From: Methanocalculaceae archaeon
GTDB lineage: Archaea > Halobacteriota > Methanomicrobia > Methanomicrobiales > Methanocorpusculaceae
NCBI GenBank assembly: GCA_031262705.1
Contig: JAISHD010000006.1
Coordinates: 1-63,195, forward strand
Reading direction: 5' to 3'
Length of the DNA: 63,195 bases
Position numbers and translations under genes: made by a program. Below the pieces are notes generated by a model. It worked only from the letters and a program-made list of their open reading frames with translations. It did not search any database and was not told where the DNA came from. Below, in pieces: positions 35,026 to 43,651 of this stretch (position 1 is its first letter; each line of letters opens with the position of its first letter).

Positions 35026-36730
35026 GATGTCCCTCACCTTCAATCACAACAAACGAATCTAAGGGAGTACTGCTCACTACACACCATTCGTCGTCCACAG
35101 GCTGAACGTACACCAGAATCATGGTATACGCTCCGGTTGTGCTGTCAGCGGTCTCGGTCAGTACATAGCCTCCTCCCTGTTTTGCAACCATTACGATCTC
35201 ACGAATAACCGAGGTGCCGTGCGGGTCAGTAAGGTAGAAAATGTCCTTTCCGACCATTTGCGGATTGGTTTCATCAGCAAGCAGGATGCCGTTATAATCC
35301 ACTGCAAAGATATGATCCTCTCCTGAGGTCAGTTCGTCGGACGGATCCATTATCATGGCAAGAGCTGCCTCTTTACCGTACGTTGCAATGTAGTCCTGGA
35401 CTGCCTGTACGGTGCGAACCAGAGTATATCTGTCCCTGATATCATACGTAACGGTGTGGTTGAGTATCGGCATCTGTGCACCAACACACCAGTTCTCATC
35501 TATTGGAAGCACGTAGGCAACACCAAAGACGGCCTGATAATCCAAGTACGGCACTGCATCATAGTAATGAACATATCCGCCACCCTGCAGACATCGGTTG
35601 ATCATATTCTGTATTATCGTGAGACCCCACACTCCTTTGTGGTTAATTCTGTTCTCACCGACGAGATATTCTCTTGATGGCATGGAAAGAACCGTACCGT
35701 CCATGGTATAGGCAAATATCTCATAGTTCTCATCCGTGAACAGACCGTTCGGATTGCTCATGGCGGAAAGTGTTGCTATCTGACCGTTCCGTTTTGCATA
35801 GGCGGCCATCTGCTGAACGTCAGAGATCATCTTATCCACATTCGGGTTCGGCGGGAAGGTGATATCTACCGGATCTCTTGGATAGTCGGCAAGCACCAGT
35901 CTGAGATCCTGACCACCAAACGACAGGGTTTTCCAGATGACAGTTTTGTTGACACGGTCGCTGCCGCCCAACGGATAGAACTGATAGACTGCTGTTCCCT
36001 CCGGTTCTGCAAACACCCTGCCAAGGCCGTAATGCAGCTCAACCTGCTGCTGGTACCTGGGATTAATGTAATAATTTGTGCCGATATATGAGGAATCCGG
36101 GTGGTAAAGAACATCTCCGTTATTGTTTCCGACCCACAATTCGTAGGTGGTATTCTTGTAAAATGGTGTTCCTGGCGTTTCATTTATTAGAACATTGGGA
36201 GTCTGAGTAACACACAGGTAACCGTTGTAGGTTCCGTCTCTGGAGTACACTGGTACAATGAGACAGAGCACCATTCCGTACGTGTTGGAGTACACCGGAC
36301 CCATCAGCAGAATGTCATTCTCCGCAAACGACTCTTCAGTAATGCTTTTGAATTCGGGAGATGCCAAAAGCATTGGCTGATTAAACATCGGATAGGTAAC
36401 AGTAGTACCGTTTGCATCAACCCACGCAACACCTGTCGATTCAGGGAATATTTTATAGAGTTCATGCAGCATATTTTTTGCACTGTTGTCCTGTGGAGTT
36501 AATGAGGAGAGATTTTTTGCTGCAGACTGCACTTCGAAACCAAATGCAGTCAACGATACGTTCACGGAGTGATAGAGGTCTTCAGACATTGCCACGAAGT
36601 CATCCGAGACGGTGACATTCTGAGAAGAGGGGGGAGGGGACGAATGTACATGTACAACGGATACCGCAACCGCAACAACACAGATAACAGCAATAATGAG
36701 GACAAGACCGAGAAGAAGACGTGTGTCCAT
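35018..36730 (-). CDS. Membrane-anchored extracellular Cache-domain sensor protein
   Basis: 570 residues: N-terminal anchor LLLGLVLIIAVICVVAVAVS, then an all-extracellular part with successive Cache/PDC-like units (GVAWVDANGTTVTYPMFNQP; FAYTMDGTVLSMPSREYLVG; FAVDYNGILLADETNPQMVG), each with the FxxDxxG-type strand-turn. No kinase, HAMP or methyl-accepting domain follows, so it binds ligand without a built-in cytoplasmic output. Coupled to the pilin-like gene. Ligand and partner unknown. Confidence 0.75.
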   Translation of the reverse strand: MDTRLLLGLVLIIAVICVVAVAVSVVHVHSSPPPSSQNVTVSDDFVAMSEDLYHSVNVSLTAFGFEVQSAAKNLSSLTPQDNSAKNMLHELYKIFPESTGVAWVDANGTTVTYPMFNQPMLLASPEFKSITEESFAENDILLMGPVYSNTYGMVLCLIVPVYSRDGTYNGYLCVTQTPNVLINETPGTPFYKNTTYELWVGNNNGDVLYHPDSSYIGTNYYINPRYQQQVELHYGLGRVFAEPEGTAVYQFYPLGGSDRVNKTVIWKTLSFGGQDLRLVLADYPRDPVDITFPPNPNVDKMISDVQQMAAYAKRNGQIATLSAMSNPNGLFTDENYEIFAYTMDGTVLSMPSREYLVGENRINHKGVWGLTIIQNMINRCLQGGGYVHYYDAVPYLDYQAVFGVAYVLPIDENWCVGAQMPILNHTVTYDIRDRYTLVRTVQAVQDYIATYGKEAALAMIMDPSDELTSGEDHIFAVDYNGILLADETNPQMVGKDIFYLTDPHGTSVIREIVMVAKQGGGYVLTETADSTTGAYTMILVYVQPVDDEWCVVSSTPLDSFVVIEGEGHHE

Positions 36731-36854
36731 AACTTAATCTTCGTATCTATAGGAGTGCTGGTATAATGAATATTGCTGACAAAATATATCTTACATTTGT
36801 ACCCCATAGAGCATACAATACGAGTCAGGGCACAGGTGCACCTTCCCTGAACAA
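36731..36854. other. Upstream spacer of the Cache gene
   Basis: 124 bp, with TATA-like ATAATGAATATTG near 36761 on the minus strand. Possible promoter; nothing else seen. Confidence 0.3.
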
Positions 36855-37078
36855 CCGCCGGGGACAAAGAGATCTGCGTTTGCCACATACATTGCCGCAA
36901 ACAGATCTGATTCAAAGGCCGCTTTGGATCGGATCCGAACGTTGTGAACCACCATCGCCAAAATACCGGCAGTTTTTCCCGTTCAGTCACAGAGACATTC
37001 TTTGTTGTTCGTAATGAGAGCAACAACTCTCCGCTAATTTTCCTTGCGATCTCTAAGGAAATTGCGATGAGAGTTATG
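36855..37078 (-). pseudogene. Relic of purN (internal fragment)
   Basis: Nucleotide blocks match the intact purN about 1.3 kb away in the same order: CATTGCCGCAAACAGATCTG against CATTGCCGCAAGCAGGTCTG, ATTCAAAGG, CCGGCAGTTTTTCCCG, GTAATGAGAGCAACAA. On translation ISGELLLSLRTTKNVSVTER lines up with purN INGECVVLITDNKDAYAIER, i.e. about codons 17-90. Frames are broken. A diverged, non-functional duplicate. Confidence 0.75.
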
Positions 37079-37079
37079 T

Positions 37080-37525
37080 CAGTACATCTGTTCTTCCTTG
37101 TACTCTCCGGATACCTGAATCGTCTTATTGGGTGCCGGAAATTCAGAATCTCGCCGTCGATTATTGAGTTCACAGGACCTATCAGAATAGTCTGATTGTT
37201 TTGTTCGAAGAAGGCCTGATCGAACTCTCAGAAGTCTGTTGAGTTTTTTACCTCCTTCAGACTGAATGTGGGAATGGAATCGTATATTTCACCATTCGGA
37301 CCTATGCGGGAAATTCCAACAGATCTCGGAAATGTCTTATACAGATTCCAAAGAACATCATCGATCGCAGAAATATTATCCGCAGGAATTCCGGAAAGGA
37401 GGAAGGCAGCATGAGACAGCTCTGCGTCAACCACACTGCATTGAGAAGAAAAGGTTTCAGCATTATTCTCAGTCAGTACATCGAGACAATCAGCTTCATG
37501 TGAGAAAGATAGGCAGAAAATAAAT
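37080..37525 (-). pseudogene. Relic of a second Cache-domain sensor gene (5' part)
   Basis: Minus-strand frame reads VFIFCLSFSHEADCLDVLTE, then SVVDAELSHAAFLLSGIPAD and LYKTFPRSVGISRIGPNGEI, stop, then FFEQNNQTILIGPVNSIIDG. This parallels the intact Cache protein (LYKIFPESTGVAWVDANGTT and SFAENDILLMGPVYSNTYG). Stops and frameshifts interrupt it, and it runs directly into the purN relic. It starts right after the rnp4 stop. Confidence 0.7.
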
Positions 37526-37531
37526 ACAGAG

Positions 37532-37834
37532 TCAATGAAGAGGATAACGGGTCACTGCTCCGCAGACCTTGCAGGTGGAGATGACCTTCCCGTGTTGAAT
37601 GCGAACGCGGTGGTTTTTTCCCGGAACAAAGTATGCGTGGCAGACCGGGCAGAAGGATCGGCGGTACGATCTGGGCATTCGCAGCCGCCTGCGCATCGCA
37701 ATCTCGCGGGAGAGTGCCACATACCGGTTGGCAAGGACTGGATCCGCCCGGTTCTTATACGCCTGATCGAAGAGAATCTCAATTCGATCAAGTGCGATCT
37801 CTTTTGCGGTAGGACTCTTTCTGTGCTGCGCCAT
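37532..37834 (-). CDS. rnp4: Ribonuclease P protein component 4 (Rpp21 type)
   Basis: 100 residues: helical N-terminus (IALDRIEILFDQAYKNRADP) and zinc ribbon FCPVCHAYFVPGKNHRVR...STCKVCGAVTRYP with two CxxC pairs. Binds RNase P RNA with Rpp29 to process tRNA 5' ends. It begins 4 nt after purN. In related genomes it adjoins yhbY, from which it is separated here. Confidence 0.93.
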   Translation of the reverse strand: MAQHRKSPTAKEIALDRIEILFDQAYKNRADPVLANRYVALSREIAMRRRLRMPRSYRRSFCPVCHAYFVPGKNHRVRIQHGKVISTCKVCGAVTRYPLH

Positions 37835-37838
37835 GTAC

Positions 37839-38453
37839 TCAGGGTGTCTCCGACAGAATCTTCACATGACGTCCGGACACTACCAGCCGGTCGGCACAGA
37901 ACAACGCAACCGCTTCGGGGAATGCAATGTGTTCCTGTGCAAGAATCCGTTCGTCGAGCGCTTCCTCATCGTCATCATCCAACACCGGAACCGCCTTCTG
38001 CAGGATGATCGGTCCTGAGTCCAGTCCCTCGTCCACGAAATGTACTGTGCATCCTGCAATCTTGACCCCGTACTCCAGAGCCTGCCGCTGACCATGCAGA
38101 CCGGGGAATGCCGGAAGCAGTGCAGGGTGAATGTTGATCATCATCCCGAAAAACGCCCGGATAATTTCTGTTCCAATAATGCGCATATATCCGGCACAGA
38201 CAAACAGATCCGCATTTGCAGCATGCATTGCCGCAAGCAGGTCTGATTCAAAGGAAGATTTGGCCGGATAGTCTCGGTAGTTGACTACTACCACCGGAAC
38301 ATCGGCAGCTTTTGCCCGCTCAATTGCATAGGCATCCTTGTTGTCCGTAATGAGAACAACACATTCTCCGTTAATCTCCCCTCGGGAAAGGGCATCAAGT
38401 ATCGCCTGAAAGTTTGAGCCGCGTCCCGAAGCAAGTACCGCAATCCGCTTCAT
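37839..38453 (-). CDS. purN: Phosphoribosylglycinamide formyltransferase
   Basis: 204 residues: N-terminal IAVLASGRGSNFQAI, catalytic NIHPALLPAFPGLHG with the Asn-His pair and GCTVHFVDEGLDSGPIILQK with the catalytic Asp. Transfers formyl to GAR in purine synthesis. Upstream of rnp4 in the same operon; a damaged partial copy lies 0.8-1.6 kb downstream. Confidence 0.94.
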   Translation of the reverse strand: MKRIAVLASGRGSNFQAILDALSRGEINGECVVLITDNKDAYAIERAKAADVPVVVVNYRDYPAKSSFESDLLAAMHAANADLFVCAGYMRIIGTEIIRAFFGMMINIHPALLPAFPGLHGQRQALEYGVKIAGCTVHFVDEGLDSGPIILQKAVPVLDDDDEEALDERILAQEHIAFPEAVALFCADRLVVSGRHVKILSETP

Positions 38454-38514
38454 GTTACAGGTATATTGGACGCAGACGGATTATTATATTTCCCAAGATC
38501 GTTACTTCTCATCC

Positions 38515-38615
38515 GGAGCTGACGCTCCCTTCGGTCGCTATACAGCCTTCAGCCTCCAACCTCAGAGAAACATACAATTTCAGTGGACTTGCCGCTTTGC
38601 GGCTGCGAAAAGCAG
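38515..38615. other. Intergenic stretch with three short hairpins
   Basis: Within the 260-bp spacer between purN and the EamA transporter: GGAGC-TGAC-GCTCC (38515-38528), GCCGC-TTT-GCGGC (38591-38603) and CTGC-GAAAA-GCAG (38603-38615). Together they could be a structured 5' leader of purN, a terminator for the transporter, or a small RNA. No family recognised. Confidence 0.35.
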
Positions 38616-38713
38616 AAGTTGATGCTGTGGTGTGGAGTGCAGCAAGCCCCAGAGGAACGGCAGTCACCGCACACGGCGCAGAGCGGCTCAATTCTGGTAG
38701 CAATTGTGGGGAG

Positions 38714-39649
38714 CTATTTTCCCGGCACCGCAGATGCCTTGCCGGACACAGCCTCCGCCCCAAGATAGGGATAGGCGATACCGAAGAAGATCAGGGCAAT
38801 ACCAACCCACTGTACCCAGGAGACCGCTTCGGAAAGAATGATCACCGCACAGATGATCGAGGCGGGAAGTTCAGAAGAACTGAGAATCGTCGCAGCTCCG
38901 GTTGAGATACGCGGCGTTCCGATCGAAAACAGAAACATCGGAAGAGCACAGCCGAACAGACCAAGAATAATACCATAAACCCAGATGCCGGAGAACGCCG
39001 TACCGCTCACAATATATGCAGGCGACATGATGCAAAGCAGCAGGGCAAGCGAGCAGGACATGATCACAAAGCTCCGGGTCAGTGGATGCATTTCCGGCTC
39101 TGTATGGCCAAGCAGGAACATGTAGAGAGCATAAAACAGAGCCGACAGCATGCCGAAGGCCACACCTTCGACAGTCAGCAGAATACTGCTGCCCACAAGG
39201 CCTGCGGCAAGAACCGTTCCGGCGATCAGGATCACAACCGCAGTCATCGTACGTCGCGACGGCATCCGCCAATCCATCAGAGCCTGAATGATCACGCCGA
39301 TCCATGTAAACTGGAACAGCAGAATAACCGAGACCGATGCCGGAACACTCTGCAGGGAAAAACAGTAGCAGACGCTCACCAGCGCAATCGCGGCCCCGGT
39401 TGCAAACAACCGCAGCACCCGCCTTATCGTCCACGGTACGGAGGAATCAGGCCGATGCAGAGATCCTTTGAGAAATCCTGCACCGACCAGAACCAGCAGA
39501 ATCAGCCAGGCGTAAAAGTACTGGCTCATCACCACATCGTTTGCCGAAAATCCTGCTTCATAGGCTATCTTAATCGTTGGTGATGATGGACCATAGCAGC
39601 ATCCGCCAAGAAAAACCAGCAAGGGAAACAGGAGCCAGCGGCCGTTCAT
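38714..39649 (-). CDS. EamA/DMT superfamily transporter
   Basis: 311 residues with about ten hydrophobic helices in two EamA repeats (LLFPLLVFLGGCCYGPSSPT at the start, GAATILSSSELPASIICAVI in the second). Such proteins export amino acids or other metabolites. Follows the site-2 protease gene by 50 bp on the same strand. Substrate unknown. Confidence 0.83.
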   Translation of the reverse strand: MNGRWLLFPLLVFLGGCCYGPSSPTIKIAYEAGFSANDVVMSQYFYAWLILLVLVGAGFLKGSLHRPDSSVPWTIRRVLRLFATGAAIALVSVCYCFSLQSVPASVSVILLFQFTWIGVIIQALMDWRMPSRRTMTAVVILIAGTVLAAGLVGSSILLTVEGVAFGMLSALFYALYMFLLGHTEPEMHPLTRSFVIMSCSLALLLCIMSPAYIVSGTAFSGIWVYGIILGLFGCALPMFLFSIGTPRISTGAATILSSSELPASIICAVIILSEAVSWVQWVGIALIFFGIAYPYLGAEAVSGKASAVPGK

Positions 39650-39699
39650 AAAATTATACTCTTATGAGGTTTTTATCCTCATAAGCACTCTCCTTTCAT

Positions 39700-41031
39700 T
39701 CAGCGGAAAAAGTACGGCATGATAATAGGAATGATGATCACGACAATCAGGAGATTGGTAATCATGCTGCACAGGGGCTGGGCATACTGTTCCTTGCCGC
39801 GTTTGGTAAGGAAACTCTTCACGCCTTCGCGCAGCATCTGGCCGCCGTCCAGCGGACCGAGCGGCAGGACATTGAACGTACCCAGCAGGATGTTTACCCA
39901 GGCACACCAGTAGAGCACATGAACAACCTCCCAGAATCCCTCGAACGGTGCGGACAGGAATGCCGGATCAGGTGTGTCCGTTACCAGTATGGCAAAGGAG
40001 CTGCTTCCCGTGATGGAGGAGAACGGCAGAACGAGGAAGTTCAGTGCAGACACAAGCATGTCTGCAGGTGTCGTCGGGTGTGTCCATGCATGCAGGGTAT
40101 CAGTTATCGCCTGTGGATTGCCATACAGAACACCCATGAATCCGGAACCGGCATCTCCGACCACAGAACTGGCAGCTTCAGGGGGGATTGCCGTGAGCGT
40201 TATGTCATACATCTGCTGCGCACCTTTGTACTCACCGAGTACCTGAATTGTCTGGCCTGGCACCGTTGAGGAAAGAATCGCGGACATATCCGTACTGTTC
40301 GCAACCGGAACACCGTCAATTGCAAGAATCACTGTCCCTGGCTGCATGCCCGCAAGGTCTGCCGGGTATCCCTCATAGATTCCCTGCACAAACGGTACTG
40401 TTCCCGGAACAACCATGCCGAGCAGCAGCACAAGCGCAACAATGCATATCGCGCCTACCATCATATTGTTGGTGATGCCCGCACCAAACATGCGGAGTTT
40501 TGTTGCAAGCGGGGACTTTTCGATCTCCTCTTCGTCCGGTTCAACGAATGCACCGATAGGGATCACCAGTGCAAGGATTCCGGTGTACTTCACGCGGATA
40601 TTTTCCACCCGGGAAAGAAGTCCATGCCCAAACTCATGAATGACCACAGCGAACACCAACGCAAACCAGACTGCAAAGGTGGAAGGAACGAAGTCATTCA
40701 CGCCCGGGATCAGAAGTAAATTTTGTGGCTGAATAATCGGCGATGGATCGGGCTGAATCAGCATCGTCAGATATGCGGTGAGAATGATCATCGCCGTCAT
40801 CAGAATACCACAGACCGCAACGACCACAACCCCAAGTGTTCCGTACACCAGAAAGGTTCTGCGGAAGCGTGCCAGTACATCAAAGATACCGGTCCGGGAC
40901 GTCCGGATCATCAGGCATGGCCCCATAAAAGCAAAAATCTCGGGATGGAAGTTGCGTTTTTTAATTGTCCAGCATACGCCCGCGTACACAAGTACGCAAA
41001 TGATCACCGGGACTATCCATCCGAACTCCAT
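39700..41031 (-). CDS. Site-2 protease (M50) with PDZ domain
   Basis: 443 residues, multi-pass. Zinc motif VVIHEFGHGLLSR near residue 133, second metal/catalytic motif PLGPLDGGQMLREG near 395, and between them a PDZ-like insert GYPADLAGMQPGTVILAIDG. Intramembrane protease that cleaves membrane-bound regulators or signal-peptide remnants. The substrate is unknown. Confidence 0.88.
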   Translation of the reverse strand: MEFGWIVPVIICVLVYAGVCWTIKKRNFHPEIFAFMGPCLMIRTSRTGIFDVLARFRRTFLVYGTLGVVVVAVCGILMTAMIILTAYLTMLIQPDPSPIIQPQNLLLIPGVNDFVPSTFAVWFALVFAVVIHEFGHGLLSRVENIRVKYTGILALVIPIGAFVEPDEEEIEKSPLATKLRMFGAGITNNMMVGAICIVALVLLLGMVVPGTVPFVQGIYEGYPADLAGMQPGTVILAIDGVPVANSTDMSAILSSTVPGQTIQVLGEYKGAQQMYDITLTAIPPEAASSVVGDAGSGFMGVLYGNPQAITDTLHAWTHPTTPADMLVSALNFLVLPFSSITGSSSFAILVTDTPDPAFLSAPFEGFWEVVHVLYWCAWVNILLGTFNVLPLGPLDGGQMLREGVKSFLTKRGKEQYAQPLCSMITNLLIVVIIIPIIMPYFFR

Positions 41032-41123
41032 TGTTCTGTATTGTTCTGCGGTGAAAGGCTAAAAAGTTGATCGTAGAGGGAAGGTCAGGACGGTGATGTC
41101 AGGAAAAAATCCGGCAGCACATG

Positions 41124-41787
41124 TCAGAAAAAATCCGCGAGACTCTGTTGGGAAATGCGGGCAATGATCTCATCCACCGTCTTCCATGTCCGGCGGGCAC
41201 ACGACGGCGGGCATCCGTGTTCGTGGATATATCCCTCAAGAAACCGGATCGTCACCGGGTCTGACGGATACCCGCTGCCGAGGTTTCCAAATTCTTTGGA
41301 AAGTTCATCAACCAGCCGGTCGCGGGTAACTTTTGCCACGATGCTGGCCGCCCCCACAATCAGAAATTTGTCGTCTGCTCTATGCTCGGAGATCATCTGA
41401 AGCCCCGGCATGCCGGACAGATCACGCACACTGAATCCGAACCGTGCGGCATTCACATCGCAGGCATCCACATATGCCGTGTCGGGCGGGCACAAGGGAC
41501 CGGATCACCGCGGCATGACAGGACGCGGTAAATGCATTCATCGTTCCCGGCCGTGCATCGATCTCCTCTGGAGTCTTCACCACGACCGCGGTCTTCCATC
41601 GCTTGGTGATCTCTCCGTACAACTCCTCGCGCCGGTGCGGTGTCAACTGTTTTGAGTCACGGAGACCAAGACCCTCCAACTCTGCTGCGTCTGCAACCAG
41701 CACTCCGGCTGTCACCACCGGCCCGAGAACCGAACCTTTGCCCGCCTCATCAACCCCGCAGATGCTCATCTGATCAGTATCTATCAC
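41124..41787 (-). pseudogene. rnhB: Ribonuclease HII, frameshifted in the middle
   Basis: Frame 1: ICGVDEAGKGSVLGPVVTAG with catalytic DE, LRDSKQLTPHRREELY, up to AVIRSLV. The frame then shifts to CPPDTAYVDACDVNAARFGF and continues with the catalytic-Asp-bearing remainder to ISQQSLADFF. All active-site residues exist, in two frames. One extra base (in CTTGTGCCCGCC on the minus strand, near 41490-41500) accounts for the shift. Removes RNA from RNA/DNA hybrids; probably inactive unless this is a sequencing error or recoded. Confidence 0.85.
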
Positions 41788-41828
41788 AGGGAATAGGTAT
41801 AATACCCCACGATCCCAAACGATTCAGT

Positions 41829-42485
41829 ATGTATCTCATCATCGTAGGTCTTGGCGGCATCGGCAGAAGCCTTGCCGGCATCGCCTCCGAGAACGGTCAC
41901 AGTGTGGTTGTCATCGACCGCGACGAGGAGCGGTGTGCAGAAATTCTTACACAGTATGATCTCCTTGCGATCGCCGGAAACGCCACCGACAAAGCGGTGC
42001 TTGAGGACGCAGGAGTTGATCGGGCCGATGCCCTTGTTGCGACAACGAGTGATGATGCCCTTAACCTGATGGCATGCTGGCTTGCAAAGCGCTACAATGT
42101 ACGGACTCTTGTCTCCATCGTCAATCAGAAAGAACATTCGGAGCTGTTCAAAGAGGTCGGGGTTCGGATCAGCGAAAATCCGGACGAGATCGTTGCCCGC
42201 AGCCTGTATGTCTGGTCAGAAAATCCCGACACCCAGTTGCTCGCATCCATTGAAGGCGGGAGTATCTTCGAGATCAAAGTCAGCGAAGGAGCACAGGGTG
42301 TCAGTAAAACGGTGCGTGAAGTTTCTGATGTCAAAGATATGCTTTACATCGCCATCCGAAGAAACGGAAAGCTCATCATCCCTTCAGGAAACGTCACCTT
42401 CCAGCCTGATGATGTTATCACGGTTTTCACCAAGAAGGAAGCGGAAGGCAGGTCTGTTGAGTATATGGACAGCCTCTTCCACTAA
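41829..42485 (+). CDS. trkA: TrkA/KtrA-type K+ channel regulatory protein
   Basis: 218 residues. N-terminal Rossmann RCK-N domain with GLGGIGRSLAGIASENGHSV and VVVIDRDEERC, then RCK-C domain GSIFEIKVSEGAQGVSKTVR to the end. Binds nucleotides and gates a membrane K+ transporter, which is not encoded here. Divergent from rnhB with about 40 bp between starts, where a TATA-like AATAGGTATAATA occurs. Confidence 0.88.
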   Translation: MYLIIVGLGGIGRSLAGIASENGHSVVVIDRDEERCAEILTQYDLLAIAGNATDKAVLEDAGVDRADALVATTSDDALNLMACWLAKRYNVRTLVSIVNQKEHSELFKEVGVRISENPDEIVARSLYVWSENPDTQLLASIEGGSIFEIKVSEGAQGVSKTVREVSDVKDMLYIAIRRNGKLIIPSGNVTFQPDDVITVFTKKEAEGRSVEYMDSLFH

Positions 42486-42545
42486 CGAAAAATACTTTTT
42501 TTGAATTACTAAAAAAACAGGTGTCAGGGAGTAATCCGGAAAGGA

Positions 42546-43643
42546 TTATCCGAGTTCATCCCAGTCGTTTTCATTCCGGCGACGGATAACCATAATCGCA
42601 CCGATGATCACGATTACTGCGACAACACCGATAACAATGTACATTGCATACGGTCCTATCGCAGCAAGGGGAGACTTCTGTGCTTCTTCCCAGAGTGTAT
42701 TAGACGTCTCAAGTGTGCTGACCGAGCTGTTCAGTGCTTCAATAGACTGGGTCCGGGTGGTTGTGGCGGATACGGAACTGGTTGATGCATCGTATGCAGC
42801 TTTTGCAGTGTTGTACACGTTCTGTGCAGTCTGTTTGGAGTTGGACAGAAGAATTACCCTGTTATCGGTACTCCAGCCACCTTTTGCGTTCAGATTTGCA
42901 ATATTCTGCTCAATTGCATCAAGGTTGCTCTTGGTCTTCACCAGAGCAGCATTGACCATCTCTTTTGCTGCATCTCCCAGAGCTGCACTTGCCGAGATAA
43001 TTTCCTTTGAAGCAGTGGCAACATCGGTTCTGTGATCATCAGCAGCCTTCAGGTCATTTCTTGCCGTTTCCAGTTTGAAAATTGCTGCAGCGACATCCAC
43101 TCCCTGTTTAGAAAGCTCGGTGATCTGGGAATCCAGCTCATCGATTGCTTTTCCGACTTCATCAATCTGTTTCGGAACATCATCCGGATTATAGACCATC
43201 TGCTTCTTCGACGAGTAGGTTGAGATAACACTCTCGGAACTACTGACTTCTTCAACCGTTATGACAGTAATCTCTGATCCTGCCGTGTTGTCCGGGACTT
43301 TTCCATCCAGATAGATGGTCAAAACAGTGTCCTGCGGCAGTTTTGTGAGGGGATAACCATCAATGTATCGTTTGCCTGCAGGGAACTCTGTAATCGGTGT
43401 ACCGTCGGTTGATGCGAGGGATCCGGTCCAGACTGCGGAGGTCAGATCCGTGTACATATTAATACGGTAAACAGTACTGTCCTGCAGAATTTTGATGGTC
43501 ATCGTTGCCGAGACCGAGTCTCCGGGCATCAGATTTCCCGACGGATTGATGTTTGTCTCAGAGTTGCTGTTCCAAGCACTTGCAGTACCGACAAATGCTG
43601 CACAAAGCAGAAGAGCAATCAAAAAATATGTGGTTTTCTTCAT
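42546..43643 (-). CDS. Secreted coiled-coil membrane protein in a CetZ operon
   Basis: 365 residues: signal peptide KKTTYFLIALLLCAAFVGTA, a beta-rich ectodomain (about 25-150, PGDSVSATMTIKILQDSTVY), a long helical coiled-coil part (about 155-320, with QIDEVGKAIDELDSQITELS) and a C-terminal membrane helix YAMYIVIGVVAVIVIIGAIM followed by a short basic/acidic tail. No family recognised. Starts 8 nt after the tubulin-like gene's stop, so the pair is almost certainly cotranscribed. Confidence 0.7.
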   Translation of the reverse strand: MKKTTYFLIALLLCAAFVGTASAWNSNSETNINPSGNLMPGDSVSATMTIKILQDSTVYRINMYTDLTSAVWTGSLASTDGTPITEFPAGKRYIDGYPLTKLPQDTVLTIYLDGKVPDNTAGSEITVITVEEVSSSESVISTYSSKKQMVYNPDDVPKQIDEVGKAIDELDSQITELSKQGVDVAAAIFKLETARNDLKAADDHRTDVATASKEIISASAALGDAAKEMVNAALVKTKSNLDAIEQNIANLNAKGGWSTDNRVILLSNSKQTAQNVYNTAKAAYDASTSSVSATTTRTQSIEALNSSVSTLETSNTLWEEAQKSPLAAIGPYAMYIVIGVVAVIVIIGAIMVIRRRNENDWDELG

Positions 43644-43651
43644 ATACTACC

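Noticed and set aside
36562-37173. 203-residue minus-strand ORF
   Set aside because: Best explained as fragments of decayed purN and Cache genes plus the antisense end of the Cache region, not as one gene.
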